From contig JHVD01000006.1 of assembly GCA_000619965.1 (NCBI GenBank), positions 62,001 to 126,000 on the forward strand: a stretch of 64,000 nt of DNA, read 5' to 3'. Below are positions 37,294 through 44,188 of this stretch, piece after piece. Origin of the DNA: Propionibacteriaceae bacterium P6A17 (lineage in GTDB: Bacteria; Actinomycetota; Actinomycetes; Propionibacteriales; Propionibacteriaceae). Position numbers and translations under genes: made by a program. Below the pieces are notes generated by a model, which saw nothing but the letters and a program-made list of their open reading frames with translations, searched no databases and was not told where the DNA came from. How positions within the stretch are numbered: position 1 is the stretch's first letter; each line of letters starts with the position of its first letter.

Positions 37294-39207
37294 ATGTCGT
37301 TGCTCGAAACCATCGCCGGTCCCCGAGACCTCCGCTCGTTGTCGAAGGCGCAACTGGAGCAGCTCGCCGACGAGATTCGTGCGTTTCTGATCACGAACGT
37401 GAGCCGCACGGGAGGCCACCTCGGCCCCAACCTGGGCGTGGTCGAGCTGACGATGGCCATCCACCGGGTGTTCGATTCGCCGCACGACCCGATCATCTTC
37501 GACACCGGGCACCAAAGCTACGTGCACAAGATGTTGACCGGCAGGGCCGGGCAGTTCTCGTCGCTTCGGCAGCGCGGGGGCCTCTCCGGATATCCAGACC
37601 GCGGCGAGTCCGAGCATGACTGGATCGCCAACTCGCACGCCTCCACCGCCTTGTCGTGGGCGGAGGGCATGGCGAAGGGCTTTGCGCTGCGCGGCGAGGC
37701 GCGCACCGTCGTCGCGGTGGTCGGCGACGGCGCCCTCACCGGGGGCATGGCGTGGGAGGCCCTCAACAACATCGCAGCGGAGAAGGACCTGCGGCTCGTC
37801 ATCGTCGTCAACGACAACGGCCGCTCGTACACCCCGACGGTCGGCGGCCTCGCGCACCACCTCGCGGGCCTGCGCACCGACCCCCGCTACGAGCAGACGC
37901 TGTCGCTGGCGAAGCGCGTCATCAACCGCATTCCGGTCATGGGGCGTCCACTCTACGACCTCATGCACGGGTTCAAGACGGGCGTGAAGGACGTCGTCGC
38001 CCCGCAGGACCTGTTCTCCGATCTCGGGATCAAGTACACCGGACCCATCGACGGCCACAGCATCCAGGCGCTGACGAATCGGCTCGAGCAGGCCCGGCAG
38101 TTCGGCGGCCCGGTCATCGTGCACTGCATCACCGTCAAGGGCAAGGGCTTCAAGGCGGCCGAGGAGAACGAGCAGGATCGCTTCCATGCGGTGGGGCGCA
38201 TCAACGACGTCACCGGCGAGCCGCTCAGCGACGCCGTGCAGGCCACCTGGACCGACGCCTTCGGCGACGCGATGGTGCGGCTGGGCGACGCCCACCCGAA
38301 CCTGGTGGCCATCACCGCGGCCATGCTGCACCCGACGGGCCTCGCGCGGTTCTCCGCGGCCCATCCGGCACGCTGCTTCGACGTCGGCATTGCCGAACAG
38401 CACGCCCTCACCTCCGCGGCGGGGCTGTCGGCGGCGGGCATGCACCCTGTCGTCGCGGTGTACTCGACGTTCCTCAACCGCGGCTTCGACCAGCTCCTCA
38501 TGGACGTTGCGCTGCACGGCCGCGGGGTGACGGTGGTGTTGGACCGCGCGGGCGTCACCGGGACGGACGGCGCCAGCCACAACGGCATGTGGGACGTGTC
38601 GATGGTGGGCATCGTCCCCGGTGTGCAGCTCGCAGAGCCCCGGGACCAGCGCCGGCTCGAGGAGGCGTTGGAGCGGGCGGTCACCGTCGAGGACGCGCCG
38701 ACGGTGATCCGCTACTCGAAGGAACGTCTGCCCGATCCGATCGAGGAGATCGCCCACCGGGGCGAGGGGCTGGGCAGGGTCGACATCCTCCGACACGACG
38801 AGGACGCCGACGTGCTGATCGTCGGGTACGGACAGTTCGCAGGGCTCGGCCTCCAGGTGGGGCAGCAGCTTGCCACGCAGGGCGTGCCGGTGACCGTCGT
38901 GGATCCGCTGTGGGCGTTGCCGATCTCCGAGGAGCTGATGGCGCTGGCCCGCGAGCACGCGCACGTCGTCACGATCGAGGACAATCTCGTCGTCGGCGGC
39001 GTGGGGGAGCGGCTGCGGGCCGAGCTGGCGGGGCGTGCCGCGTCGACGACCGTGCACACCTTCGGCGTGCCGCAGGAGTTCCTCGCGCACGCGAGCCGCG
39101 CGGAGGTGCTGGAGGAGTTGGGGCTCACATCGAAGTCGATCGTGCACGCCGTGCTGCCGTCGCTCCTCGACGACGCCTCAGTCGAGGAGTTCGTCGAACA
39201 GCCCTGA
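37294..39207 (+). CDS. dxs: 1-deoxy-D-xylulose-5-phosphate synthase
   Basis: A 637-residue thiamine-diphosphate enzyme making DXP from pyruvate and glyceraldehyde 3-phosphate, the first step of the MEP isoprenoid pathway. It has GGHLGPNLGVVELTMAIH, the ThDP/Mg motif VGDGALTGGMAWEALNN, and a transketolase-type second domain with CFDVGIAEQHALTSAAG and a final transketolase C domain. ATG 37294 is preferred to upstream ATGs because family members start MSLLE and a TATGAT box sits at leaderless distance. Its last 30 bp overlap the convergent RNase D gene. Confidence 0.95.
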   Translation: MSLLETIAGPRDLRSLSKAQLEQLADEIRAFLITNVSRTGGHLGPNLGVVELTMAIHRVFDSPHDPIIFDTGHQSYVHKMLTGRAGQFSSLRQRGGLSGYPDRGESEHDWIANSHASTALSWAEGMAKGFALRGEARTVVAVVGDGALTGGMAWEALNNIAAEKDLRLVIVVNDNGRSYTPTVGGLAHHLAGLRTDPRYEQTLSLAKRVINRIPVMGRPLYDLMHGFKTGVKDVVAPQDLFSDLGIKYTGPIDGHSIQALTNRLEQARQFGGPVIVHCITVKGKGFKAAEENEQDRFHAVGRINDVTGEPLSDAVQATWTDAFGDAMVRLGDAHPNLVAITAAMLHPTGLARFSAAHPARCFDVGIAEQHALTSAAGLSAAGMHPVVAVYSTFLNRGFDQLLMDVALHGRGVTVVLDRAGVTGTDGASHNGMWDVSMVGIVPGVQLAEPRDQRRLEEALERAVTVEDAPTVIRYSKERLPDPIEEIAHRGEGLGRVDILRHDEDADVLIVGYGQFAGLGLQVGQQLATQGVPVTVVDPLWALPISEELMALAREHAHVVTIEDNLVVGGVGERLRAELAGRAASTTVHTFGVPQEFLAHASRAEVLEELGLTSKSIVHAVLPSLLDDASVEEFVEQP

Positions 39208-40374
39208 CAGCAGGTCGGCCTGCCAGGGGCGCATCCCTGCCTCGAGGAGCTGCGCCTCGTCGGGATGCGATTGACGCCACACGACCTGCTGCAGGGGCGC
39301 GGGGGGCGCGACGAGGCTCACTTGGATGCCCAGCTCGCAGGCGAGCTCGTCGACGGCGGGACGCACGAGCGCCCAACGTCGCGCCGCACTGGGGTTCGAG
39401 CGTTCCCACTGCCTCGGGTGGGGGATGGCGTTCGGGTCGTGGAGGCGCTTCGGCGGGTACTGGTCTGGCGTGAGCGCGTTGAACCGCTCGACGGCCCGCA
39501 GCCAGTTGCTGAGGTAGCGGGAGCCGGGATTTGATCGGAATCCGGGCACCGCGGTGAGCGCGCGGCGATCCGCGGGACGGTCCTTGCCGATGGCGATCGC
39601 GATCTCCACGATCGCCTGGTCGGGCAGGATGTGCGTCGGGGGACGGTCGCGTCGGCGGGCGATGGCGTCGCGTTCCTGCCAGAGCTCGCGCGCCAGCGCC
39701 AGCCCGCGCGGGTGCCGGATGTCGGTGATGCGTGAGGTCCGACGCCACGGGTCGGGGCGCGGCTCGGGCGGTCTGCCGTAGTGGTCGAGTTCCCACGCAA
39801 ACTCCTGCTCGGCCCAGTGCCGCCGCCGACGCTCGTCGAGCTGGCGGGCGAGCACGTCACGCAGCTCCGCGAGGAAGTCGACGTCGAGCGCCGCGTAGTC
39901 GAGCCACGACTGCTTCAGCGGCCGCGTCGCCCAGTTCACCGCCGAATGGGCCTTGCGCAGTTGCACGTCCAGTTCGGCCGAGAGCAGCGCTCCGAGCGAG
40001 AAGCCGGGTTTGCCGAGCAGGCGGGCGGCAAGCTCCGTGTCGAAAATGCGCGCAGGCAGCACCCCGGCCTCCGCCATCGACGGGAGGTCCTGGCTGGCGG
40101 CGTGAATGATCCATTCGGCGTCCTCGGTGGCCGCGACGAGCCCGCCCAAACGTCGCTGGTCGAATGCCGTCGGGTCGATGAGCCACGTGCCCGCTCGGCC
40201 TCGACGGATCTGGAACAGGTACGCGCGCGGCCAATACCGGTAACCGTGGGCGCGCTCGACGTCGAACCCGACGGGCCCGTCCGCCGCCGCGAGGGCGGCG
40301 AGGCACGCGTCGAGGGACGCGTCGTCGGCGACGACGGGGCGCAGTGGCTCGCGAGGCGCGTCGACGAGGCTCAT
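39178..40374 (-). CDS. rnd: Ribonuclease D
   Basis: A 398-residue 3'-5' exoribonuclease with a DEDDy catalytic domain and an HRDC domain. The catalytic residues are D38 and E40 (FDVE), D96 (SQDL), Y160 and D164 (LDYAALD). The HRDC segment runs from about residue 215 (PRGLALARELWQERDAIARRRDRPP). It processes tRNA 3' ends and other RNAs. ATG 40374 overlaps the upstream DUF3000 gene by 4 bp. The 3' end overlaps dxs by 30 bp on the opposite strand. Confidence 0.93.
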   Translation of the reverse strand: MSLVDAPREPLRPVVADDASLDACLAALAAADGPVGFDVERAHGYRYWPRAYLFQIRRGRAGTWLIDPTAFDQRRLGGLVAATEDAEWIIHAASQDLPSMAEAGVLPARIFDTELAARLLGKPGFSLGALLSAELDVQLRKAHSAVNWATRPLKQSWLDYAALDVDFLAELRDVLARQLDERRRRHWAEQEFAWELDHYGRPPEPRPDPWRRTSRITDIRHPRGLALARELWQERDAIARRRDRPPTHILPDQAIVEIAIAIGKDRPADRRALTAVPGFRSNPGSRYLSNWLRAVERFNALTPDQYPPKRLHDPNAIPHPRQWERSNPSAARRWALVRPAVDELACELGIQVSLVAPPAPLQQVVWRQSHPDEAQLLEAGMRPWQADLLSGLFDELLD

Positions 40375-40943
40375 CGCGCCCGCAGCAGTGCCACGCCGGC
40401 CGGCAGGGGGGGCTCACCGGCGACGATTCCGAGGAGGTCCTGCCACGCGTTGAGGTGGTCGGTCAGGGGGTGGTCGCGGTCGAGCCCCGGGGTCCACGAT
40501 GACCGCAGCTCCACCTCGGCGCTGTCCGGTTCGCCCTCCATCTCCCCGAAGGAGCGGCCGTAGGAGGCGGTGACTGTGCCCGCGAGCTCGTGGGCCTCGC
40601 AGCCGCAGTGCTCGAGGGCGTCGGTGAGCCAGCTCCAGGCGACGTCGGGCAGCAGCGGGTCAGCCACCATCTCCAGCTCGACCGCCGCGCGCACGTAGGT
40701 GACGAGGCGGAAGGTGCCCTGCCAGGCCGGGTTGCCGGACGGATCGTGGAGGAGGATGAGTCGGCCCGAGCTCACCGCCTCGCCGCCGACCGCCAACTCG
40801 CCGGCGATGGCGAGCGAGTGGGGGGCGATGCGCTGTGGGGAGCCGATCTCGTCGATGCTGAGGTTGTCGCGCCACCGCATTGCCCGGAACTCGCCGAGCG
40901 CGCGCCGGAAGGGCTCCGGGATCAGGTTGGTGACGTTCGACAC
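40371..40943 (-). CDS. DUF3000 domain protein
   Basis: A 190-residue protein of the actinobacterial DUF3000 family, function unknown. It begins MSNVTNLIPEPFRRALGEFR and has GSPQRIAPHSLAIAGEL and EVELRSSWTPGLD. DUF3000 genes are usually found directly before RNase D, as here (4-bp overlap). The start is GTG 40943; a TACAGT box on the minus strand (40950-40955) ends 6 nt before it with no ribosome binding site. Confidence 0.88.
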   Translation of the reverse strand: MSNVTNLIPEPFRRALGEFRAMRWRDNLSIDEIGSPQRIAPHSLAIAGELAVGGEAVSSGRLILLHDPSGNPAWQGTFRLVTYVRAAVELEMVADPLLPDVAWSWLTDALEHCGCEAHELAGTVTASYGRSFGEMEGEPDSAEVELRSSWTPGLDRDHPLTDHLNAWQDLLGIVAGEPPLPAGVALLRAR

Positions 40944-40949
40944 GCAAGC

Positions 40950-40955
40950 ACTGTA
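40950..40955 (-). promoter_or_regulatory. Leaderless-type -10 box of the DUF3000 gene
   Basis: TACAGT on the minus strand ends 6 nt before GTG 40943. It would drive DUF3000 and rnd. Confidence 0.45.
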
Positions 40956-41004
40956 CGGCGGCACGGGCAGGGGCTCCCGTGCGACGCGCCGAGGCGGGCG
41001 GCCT

Positions 41005-41787
41005 TCAGCGGTCTGAGAACGCCTCCGAGAAACGCTGCAGTGCGAGCTCCGGCGTCTCGGAGGCGTAGGCCTCCATCGCGACGGTGCCCTCGTAGCCGAG
41101 CCTGCGCAGCGCGTCGGCGATGGCGAGGTGGTGGATCTCGCCCGTGCCGGGCTCGCGACGCCCGGGGACGTCAGCCACCTGGATCTCGCCGATGTGGGGG
41201 AGCGCCTCCTCGACCAACTCGATGAGGTTTCCCTCGCCGATCTGCGCGTGATAGAGGTCCAGGTTGAGGCGCAGGTTCGGGTGATCGACGGCTCGCACGA
41301 GCGCGAGCGTGTCGGCGGCGCGCGCGAACGGGGTGCCGGGGTGGTCGACCGCCACGTTGAGGTTCTCGAGGGTGAAGACGCGTCCGGCCTCCTCCCCGAG
41401 TCGCGCCAGACGCTCCAGGGTCCGGGCGGCGGCGAGCCAGTCTGCGCCGTCGACGTGCGCCCTCGGCACGACTGGTAGCCCACCCGGGCCGAGGCCTGTG
41501 CCGTGGACGTTGAGCCGCGGGCAGTCGATCACGGCAGCGGCGTCCAGCGCGATGCGTGCGGTGCGCAGGAGCTCGTCGGCCCCGGCCTCGTCGATGAGCT
41601 CGCCACGCAGGTAGCCGGTCATGTTGACGATGGGCACCCAGGTGGCTGCGAGCGCTGCGAGGTCCTTGTCGTCGAACGACCACATTTCCGCGACGAGTCC
41701 GGCCTCGTGGATGCGGCGCAGGCGCTCGTCGAAGGGCAGGTCGAGGAAGATCATCTCCGCACAGGCGGCGAGGGTGAAGCCGCTCAT
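41005..41787 (-). CDS. Hydroxypyruvate isomerase-like sugar isomerase/epimerase
   Basis: A 260-residue TIM-barrel protein of the AP endonuclease 2 (sugar phosphate isomerase/epimerase) superfamily. The segments TLENLN, NLRLNLDLYHAQIGEGNL, QVADVPGRREPGTGEIH and VAMEAYA carry the metal-binding Glu, Asp and Glu residues, and the PGRxEPGTGEI run is typical of hydroxypyruvate isomerase (Hyi) proteins. The substrate is not proven. No glyoxylate carboligase or tartronate semialdehyde reductase gene is nearby, so the pathway is unclear. It starts 7 bp after msrB ends, in the same direction. Confidence 0.85.
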   Translation of the reverse strand: MSGFTLAACAEMIFLDLPFDERLRRIHEAGLVAEMWSFDDKDLAALAATWVPIVNMTGYLRGELIDEAGADELLRTARIALDAAAVIDCPRLNVHGTGLGPGGLPVVPRAHVDGADWLAAARTLERLARLGEEAGRVFTLENLNVAVDHPGTPFARAADTLALVRAVDHPNLRLNLDLYHAQIGEGNLIELVEEALPHIGEIQVADVPGRREPGTGEIHHLAIADALRRLGYEGTVAMEAYASETPELALQRFSEAFSDR

Positions 41788-41794
41788 CGCGACG

Positions 41795-42217
41795 TCACCC
41801 CTGGGCCTCGTCGAGGCGCAGGCACACCGAGTTGATGCAGTAGCGCAGGTCCGTCGGGGTATCGTAGCCCTCGCCCTCGAAGACGTGGCCGAGGTGCGAG
41901 TCGCAGTTGGCGCACCGCACCTCCACCCTGGGGCGACCCGGAATCGAGTGGTCCTCGAGGTAGCGTACGCGATCCTCAGCCAGCGGCGCGAAGAAGCTCG
42001 GCCATCCGCAGTGCGAGTGGAACTTCTCGGTGCTGGTGAACAGTGGCGCGTCGCAGGCACGGCAGTGGTAGGTGCCCGCGGTCTCGGTGTCGGTGTATTC
42101 GCCGGTGAAGGGGCGCTCGGTGCCGGAGTTGCGCAGCACCTCGTACTCGAGAGTGTCGAGGCGCGCGCGCCACTGGTCGTCCGAGAGCTGGAAGGGTGCG
42201 AGGTATCCGTCGTCCAT
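41795..42217 (-). CDS. msrB: Peptide methionine-(R)-S-oxide reductase
   Basis: A 140-residue zinc-containing MsrB that repairs methionine R-sulfoxide. Zinc ligands are C52, C55, C102 and C105 (CRAC, CANC). The catalytic cysteine is C127 in LRYCINSVC, and C70 in HCGWPSF is the probable recycling cysteine. The His of GHVF is also present. The start ATG 42217 has no ribosome binding site; TAGGCT on the minus strand (42225-42230) ends 7 nt upstream. Confidence 0.95.
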   Translation of the reverse strand: MDDGYLAPFQLSDDQWRARLDTLEYEVLRNSGTERPFTGEYTDTETAGTYHCRACDAPLFTSTEKFHSHCGWPSFFAPLAEDRVRYLEDHSIPGRPRVEVRCANCDSHLGHVFEGEGYDTPTDLRYCINSVCLRLDEAQG

Positions 42218-42224
42218 GGACGGA

Positions 42225-42230
42225 AGCCTA
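42225..42230 (-). promoter_or_regulatory. Leaderless-type -10 box of msrB
   Basis: TAGGCT on the minus strand ends 7 nt before ATG 42217, in the 21-bp gap between the chelatase-fold gene and msrB. Confidence 0.5.
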
Positions 42231-42238
42231 CTCGCGGC

Positions 42239-43033
42239 TCAAACCCGCTCGCGGGCGCTCAGGAACTGGTAGTCGTCGTCGACGGTGACGGGCTGCGGCT
42301 GGCCGTCGAGCAGCTCCATGGCGCCGAACGCGTAGCGCGCGAGGATGAGCTGGCTGAGGTGCGGGCTGCCACCGATGGGCTTGGTGACTGCGATGGCCCC
42401 GGCGCGCTGGGCGGCCAAGGCGTGGGCCCGGTACGCGGGGCCGGGTGCGAGGAAGGTGCCGCCGACGGCGACATAGCGCCGCCCCTGGTTGCGCAGCGCC
42501 TGCACGGCGGCGAGGGTGGCTGCCCCAGTGCCCTCCTCGACGGCGAGCTGCACCGGCAGGCGGTGGTGGGCCGACCACTGGCGTGCGCGACGCGACAGCA
42601 GGGCTGCCCCGCGGACGTCGCCGCCGGCGCGGGCGACGAGCACCAGCCCGTCGAGTTCGAGGGCGGACCGTCGGTGCAGTGCCTCGCGAACGAGCTCATC
42701 GAGGATGTTCAGCAGCTCGGTGGCCGGGCCGATGGGGCGGGAGACGAGCGAGCGGATGCCGGCGGCGTTGGTCTGGGCGAGCGCCTCGTCGATCTCGGGG
42801 GCGTAGGCGGTGGCCGAGCGCAGATCGAGGGGCACGAACACGGCCTCATCCACCCGGCGCTGCTGCAGCGCGTCGATGACGGGGGCGAGCGTCGAACGGG
42901 TGCCGAGCTCGACGAGATGAATGGGAAGATCCGGGCGGCGGGCCCTCAGTTGCGCCTCGATGCCGTGCAGTGCGGCGGAGACATCGGGGTTGGCAGTGGT
43001 GGTGTCGGCCAAGATGACCGCGGGTGCCGCCAT
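42239..43033 (-). CDS. CbiX/SirB-like chelatase-fold protein lacking metal-binding histidines
   Basis: A 264-residue protein with the two-domain layout of actinobacterial sirohydrochlorin/cobalt chelatases. Domain 1 runs about 1-120 with the FVPLDLRS strand and SRPIGP turn, domain 2 about 130-250. In active enzymes the N-terminal AHGTR-like motif and the YHV motif after VP-FL carry the metal-binding histidines. Here they read ADTTTANPD (residues 9-17) and LRSATAYAPE, so the histidines are absent. The fold assignment is fairly firm; chelatase activity is doubtful. GAGGAGG lies about 4 nt before ATG 43033. It follows tRNA-Val(CAC) on the same strand. Confidence 0.7.
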   Translation of the reverse strand: MAAPAVILADTTTANPDVSAALHGIEAQLRARRPDLPIHLVELGTRSTLAPVIDALQQRRVDEAVFVPLDLRSATAYAPEIDEALAQTNAAGIRSLVSRPIGPATELLNILDELVREALHRRSALELDGLVLVARAGGDVRGAALLSRRARQWSAHHRLPVQLAVEEGTGAATLAAVQALRNQGRRYVAVGGTFLAPGPAYRAHALAAQRAGAIAVTKPIGGSPHLSQLILARYAFGAMELLDGQPQPVTVDDDYQFLSARERV

Positions 43034-43057
43034 CTTGCCTCCTCATGGATCTTGGGC

Positions 43058-43132
43058 TGGTGGGTGATGGCGGGTTCGAACCGCCGACCTCTTCGGTGTG
43101 AACGAAGCGCGCTACCACTGCGCCAATCACCC
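43058..43132 (-). tRNA. tRNA-Val (anticodon CAC)
   Basis: The minus strand folds into a cloverleaf: acceptor GGGTGAT/ATCACCC, anticodon stem CTTCG/CGAAG with loop TTCACAC (anticodon CAC), and a T-arm with GGTTCGAAC. The terminal CCA is encoded (43058-43060), unlike the three tRNAs on the other strand. It is transcribed towards the chelatase-fold gene. Confidence 0.95.
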
Positions 43133-43143
43133 AGCGAGTGAAT

Positions 43144-43149
43144 ACTCTA
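43144..43149 (-). promoter_or_regulatory. -10 box of tRNA-Val(CAC)
   Basis: TAGAGT on the minus strand lies 11 bp before the tRNA 5' end, giving a very short 5' leader. No clear -35 was found. Confidence 0.45.
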
Positions 43150-43355
43150 GCGCATGTTCCGGCGATGCGCGATTCGGGGTCTCGCCAGCGTGTTGGGGCG
43201 AAACGGTGGCCCCGGTCGGGCCGAGGGTGTCGTCGCTGGGAGAGGGTCTCGACGCCCGGCGCACGGGTGAGGTGCTCGACGCTGGCCGTCACAGTGGCGG
43301 ACTCCGCCGCGCAACCGCGCGTTCACTACGTGTTTGCCTGGATTGCGAGTTCGAT

Positions 43356-43385
43356 TTGTGTTCTGTGACGAAGCTGCGCTAAAGT
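43356..43385 (+). promoter_or_regulatory. Promoter of the tRNA-Gly/Cys/Val cluster
   Basis: TTGTGT (43356-43361) and TAAAGT (43380-43385) with an 18-bp spacer in AT-richer DNA. They lie about 54 bp before tRNA-Gly. Confidence 0.6.
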
Positions 43386-43438
43386 TCTCAACGCGTCGGA
43401 AACGCCGCCCCGGAGACGGGAAGGCAGATCCAAGCGTT

Positions 43439-43511
43439 GCGGACGTGGCTCAGTTGGTAGAGCATCACCTTGCCAAGGTGAGGGTCGCGAGTTCGAATCT
43501 CGTCGTCCGCT
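43439..43511 (+). tRNA. tRNA-Gly (anticodon GCC)
   Basis: A 73-nt cloverleaf: acceptor GCGGACG/CGTCCGC, D-arm GCTC/GAGC, anticodon stem TCACC/GGTGA with loop TTGCCAA (anticodon GCC), T-arm GCGAG/CTCGT with TTCGAAT. Discriminator T; CCA is not encoded. Confidence 0.96.
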
Positions 43512-43556
43512 CGGAGAAGTCTCTCCCAGTCCCTTGCAGGGAGGGCCTCCATCGCT

Positions 43557-43627
43557 GGTGGAGTGGCCGAGAGGCGAGGCAACGGACTGCAAATCCGTGT
43601 ACACGGGTTCAAATCCCGTCTCCACCT
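43557..43627 (+). tRNA. tRNA-Cys (anticodon GCA)
   Basis: A 71-nt cloverleaf: acceptor GGTGGAG/CTCCACC, anticodon stem ACGGA/TCCGT with loop CTGCAAA (anticodon GCA), T-arm CGGG/CCCG with TTCAAAT. Discriminator T (U), as expected for tRNA-Cys; CCA is not encoded. It lies 45 bp after tRNA-Gly. Confidence 0.96.
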
Positions 43628-43628
43628 C

Positions 43629-43700
43629 GGGCGGTTGGCGCAGTGGTAGCGCGCTTCCTTGACACGGAAGAGGTCGCCAGTTCAAACCTGGCATCGCCCA
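43629..43700 (+). tRNA. tRNA-Val (anticodon GAC)
   Basis: A 72-nt cloverleaf: acceptor GGGCGGT/ATCGCCC, anticodon stem CTTCC/GGAAG with loop TTGACAC (anticodon GAC), T-arm GCCAG/CTGGC with TTCAAAC. Only one base separates it from tRNA-Cys. CCA is not encoded. Together with the CAC tRNA on the other strand, two valine isoacceptors lie within 650 bp. Confidence 0.96.
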
Positions 43701-43832
43701 CCGAAAGAGGGTCGCAGTTCGCTGCGGCCCTCGCTTCGTATCCACCCCCGCGCGTCGTGTTCGACGATGCCAGGTTTCGGCCCTTGGCGGGCTTCAGGGG
43801 CGCATTCGGACGTCCCACGCCCCATCGCCACC

Positions 43833-43838
43833 TAGGCT
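43833..43838 (+). promoter_or_regulatory. Leaderless-type -10 box of the small GNAT gene
   Basis: TAGGCT ends 7 nt before ATG 43846. No ribosome binding site is present. Confidence 0.5.
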
Positions 43839-43845
43839 GGCGGTC

Positions 43846-44121
43846 ATGGAACTTCGCAAGCATCCCGAGCAGTCGCGCTTCGAGCTCGTCCGTGACAGTG
43901 AGGTGATCGGGCTCATCGACTACGTCGAGCTGGGCGACGTCTGGGACCTGCCCCACACTTGGGTCGACCCCGTGTACCGGGGGAGAGGACTGTCGCAGCG
44001 GCTCATCGAGTTCGCGCTCGAGGACGCCCGCGCCGCCGGAGTGTCGGTGCGCCCCACGTGCCCGGCGATCGCACAGTACATCGCCAAGCACGACGCCTAT
44101 GCCGACCTTGTCGAGAAGTAG
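43846..44121 (+). CDS. Small GNAT-fold N-acetyltransferase (YjdJ-like)
   Basis: A 91-residue protein of the short GNAT group with one acetyl-CoA-binding motif: WVDPVYRGRGLSQRLIEFALEDARAAG, followed by VRPTCPAIAQYIAKHDAYADL. This matches the small YjdJ/YidJ-like family of unknown substrate. It sits after the tRNA cluster and 63 bp before thrS, and has its own leaderless-type promoter. Confidence 0.85.
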   Translation: MELRKHPEQSRFELVRDSEVIGLIDYVELGDVWDLPHTWVDPVYRGRGLSQRLIEFALEDARAAGVSVRPTCPAIAQYIAKHDAYADLVEK

Positions 44122-44123
44122 GG

Positions 44124-44159
44124 CAGAATAGCGGGTGGGCGTCTCCACCGACGCCCCAC
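44124..44159 (+). promoter_or_regulatory. thrS leader: -10 box and hairpin
   Basis: CAGAAT (44124-44129) ends 5 nt before GTG 44135. GTGGGCGTC (44135-44143) can pair with GACGCCCCAC (44150-44159), with one unpaired base, around a 6-nt loop. The hairpin covers the first codons of the candidate leader ORF. Confidence 0.4.
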
Positions 44160-44188
44160 AACCGACTACCCAGAGGGAGAAGACATGA
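44135..44188 (+). CDS. Candidate threonine-rich leader peptide of thrS
   Basis: An 18-codon frame, GTG to TGA, encodes [17 protein letters not shown]. Four of 17 residues are threonine, two of them adjacent. The stop TGA (44186-44188) overlaps the thrS ATG (44185-44187), and the thrS ribosome binding site lies inside the frame. A -10 box ends 5 nt before the GTG, so the frame could be read from a leaderless mRNA. Whether it is translated is unknown. Short open frames are common by chance in GC-rich DNA, so this is a candidate only. Confidence 0.4.
   Translation: MGVSTDAPQPTTQREKT

Larger units (their letters stand above)
43133..43438. other. 306-bp gene-free gap between divergent tRNA genes
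   Basis: Apart from the two tRNA promoters no supported gene is seen. One weak candidate is a 38-codon plus-strand frame starting at ATG 43154, 5 nt after TACTCT; the same bases serve as the minus-strand tRNA-Val -10 box, so it is not called. The stretch near 43320-43390 is less GC-rich than its surroundings, as expected for a strong promoter region. Confidence 0.5.

Noticed and set aside
43154-43270. A 38-codon plus-strand frame 5 nt after TACTCT
   Set aside because: The same bases form the minus-strand TAGAGT box of tRNA-Val(CAC), which explains the signal; the frame has no ribosome binding site and an arginine/glycine-rich composition.
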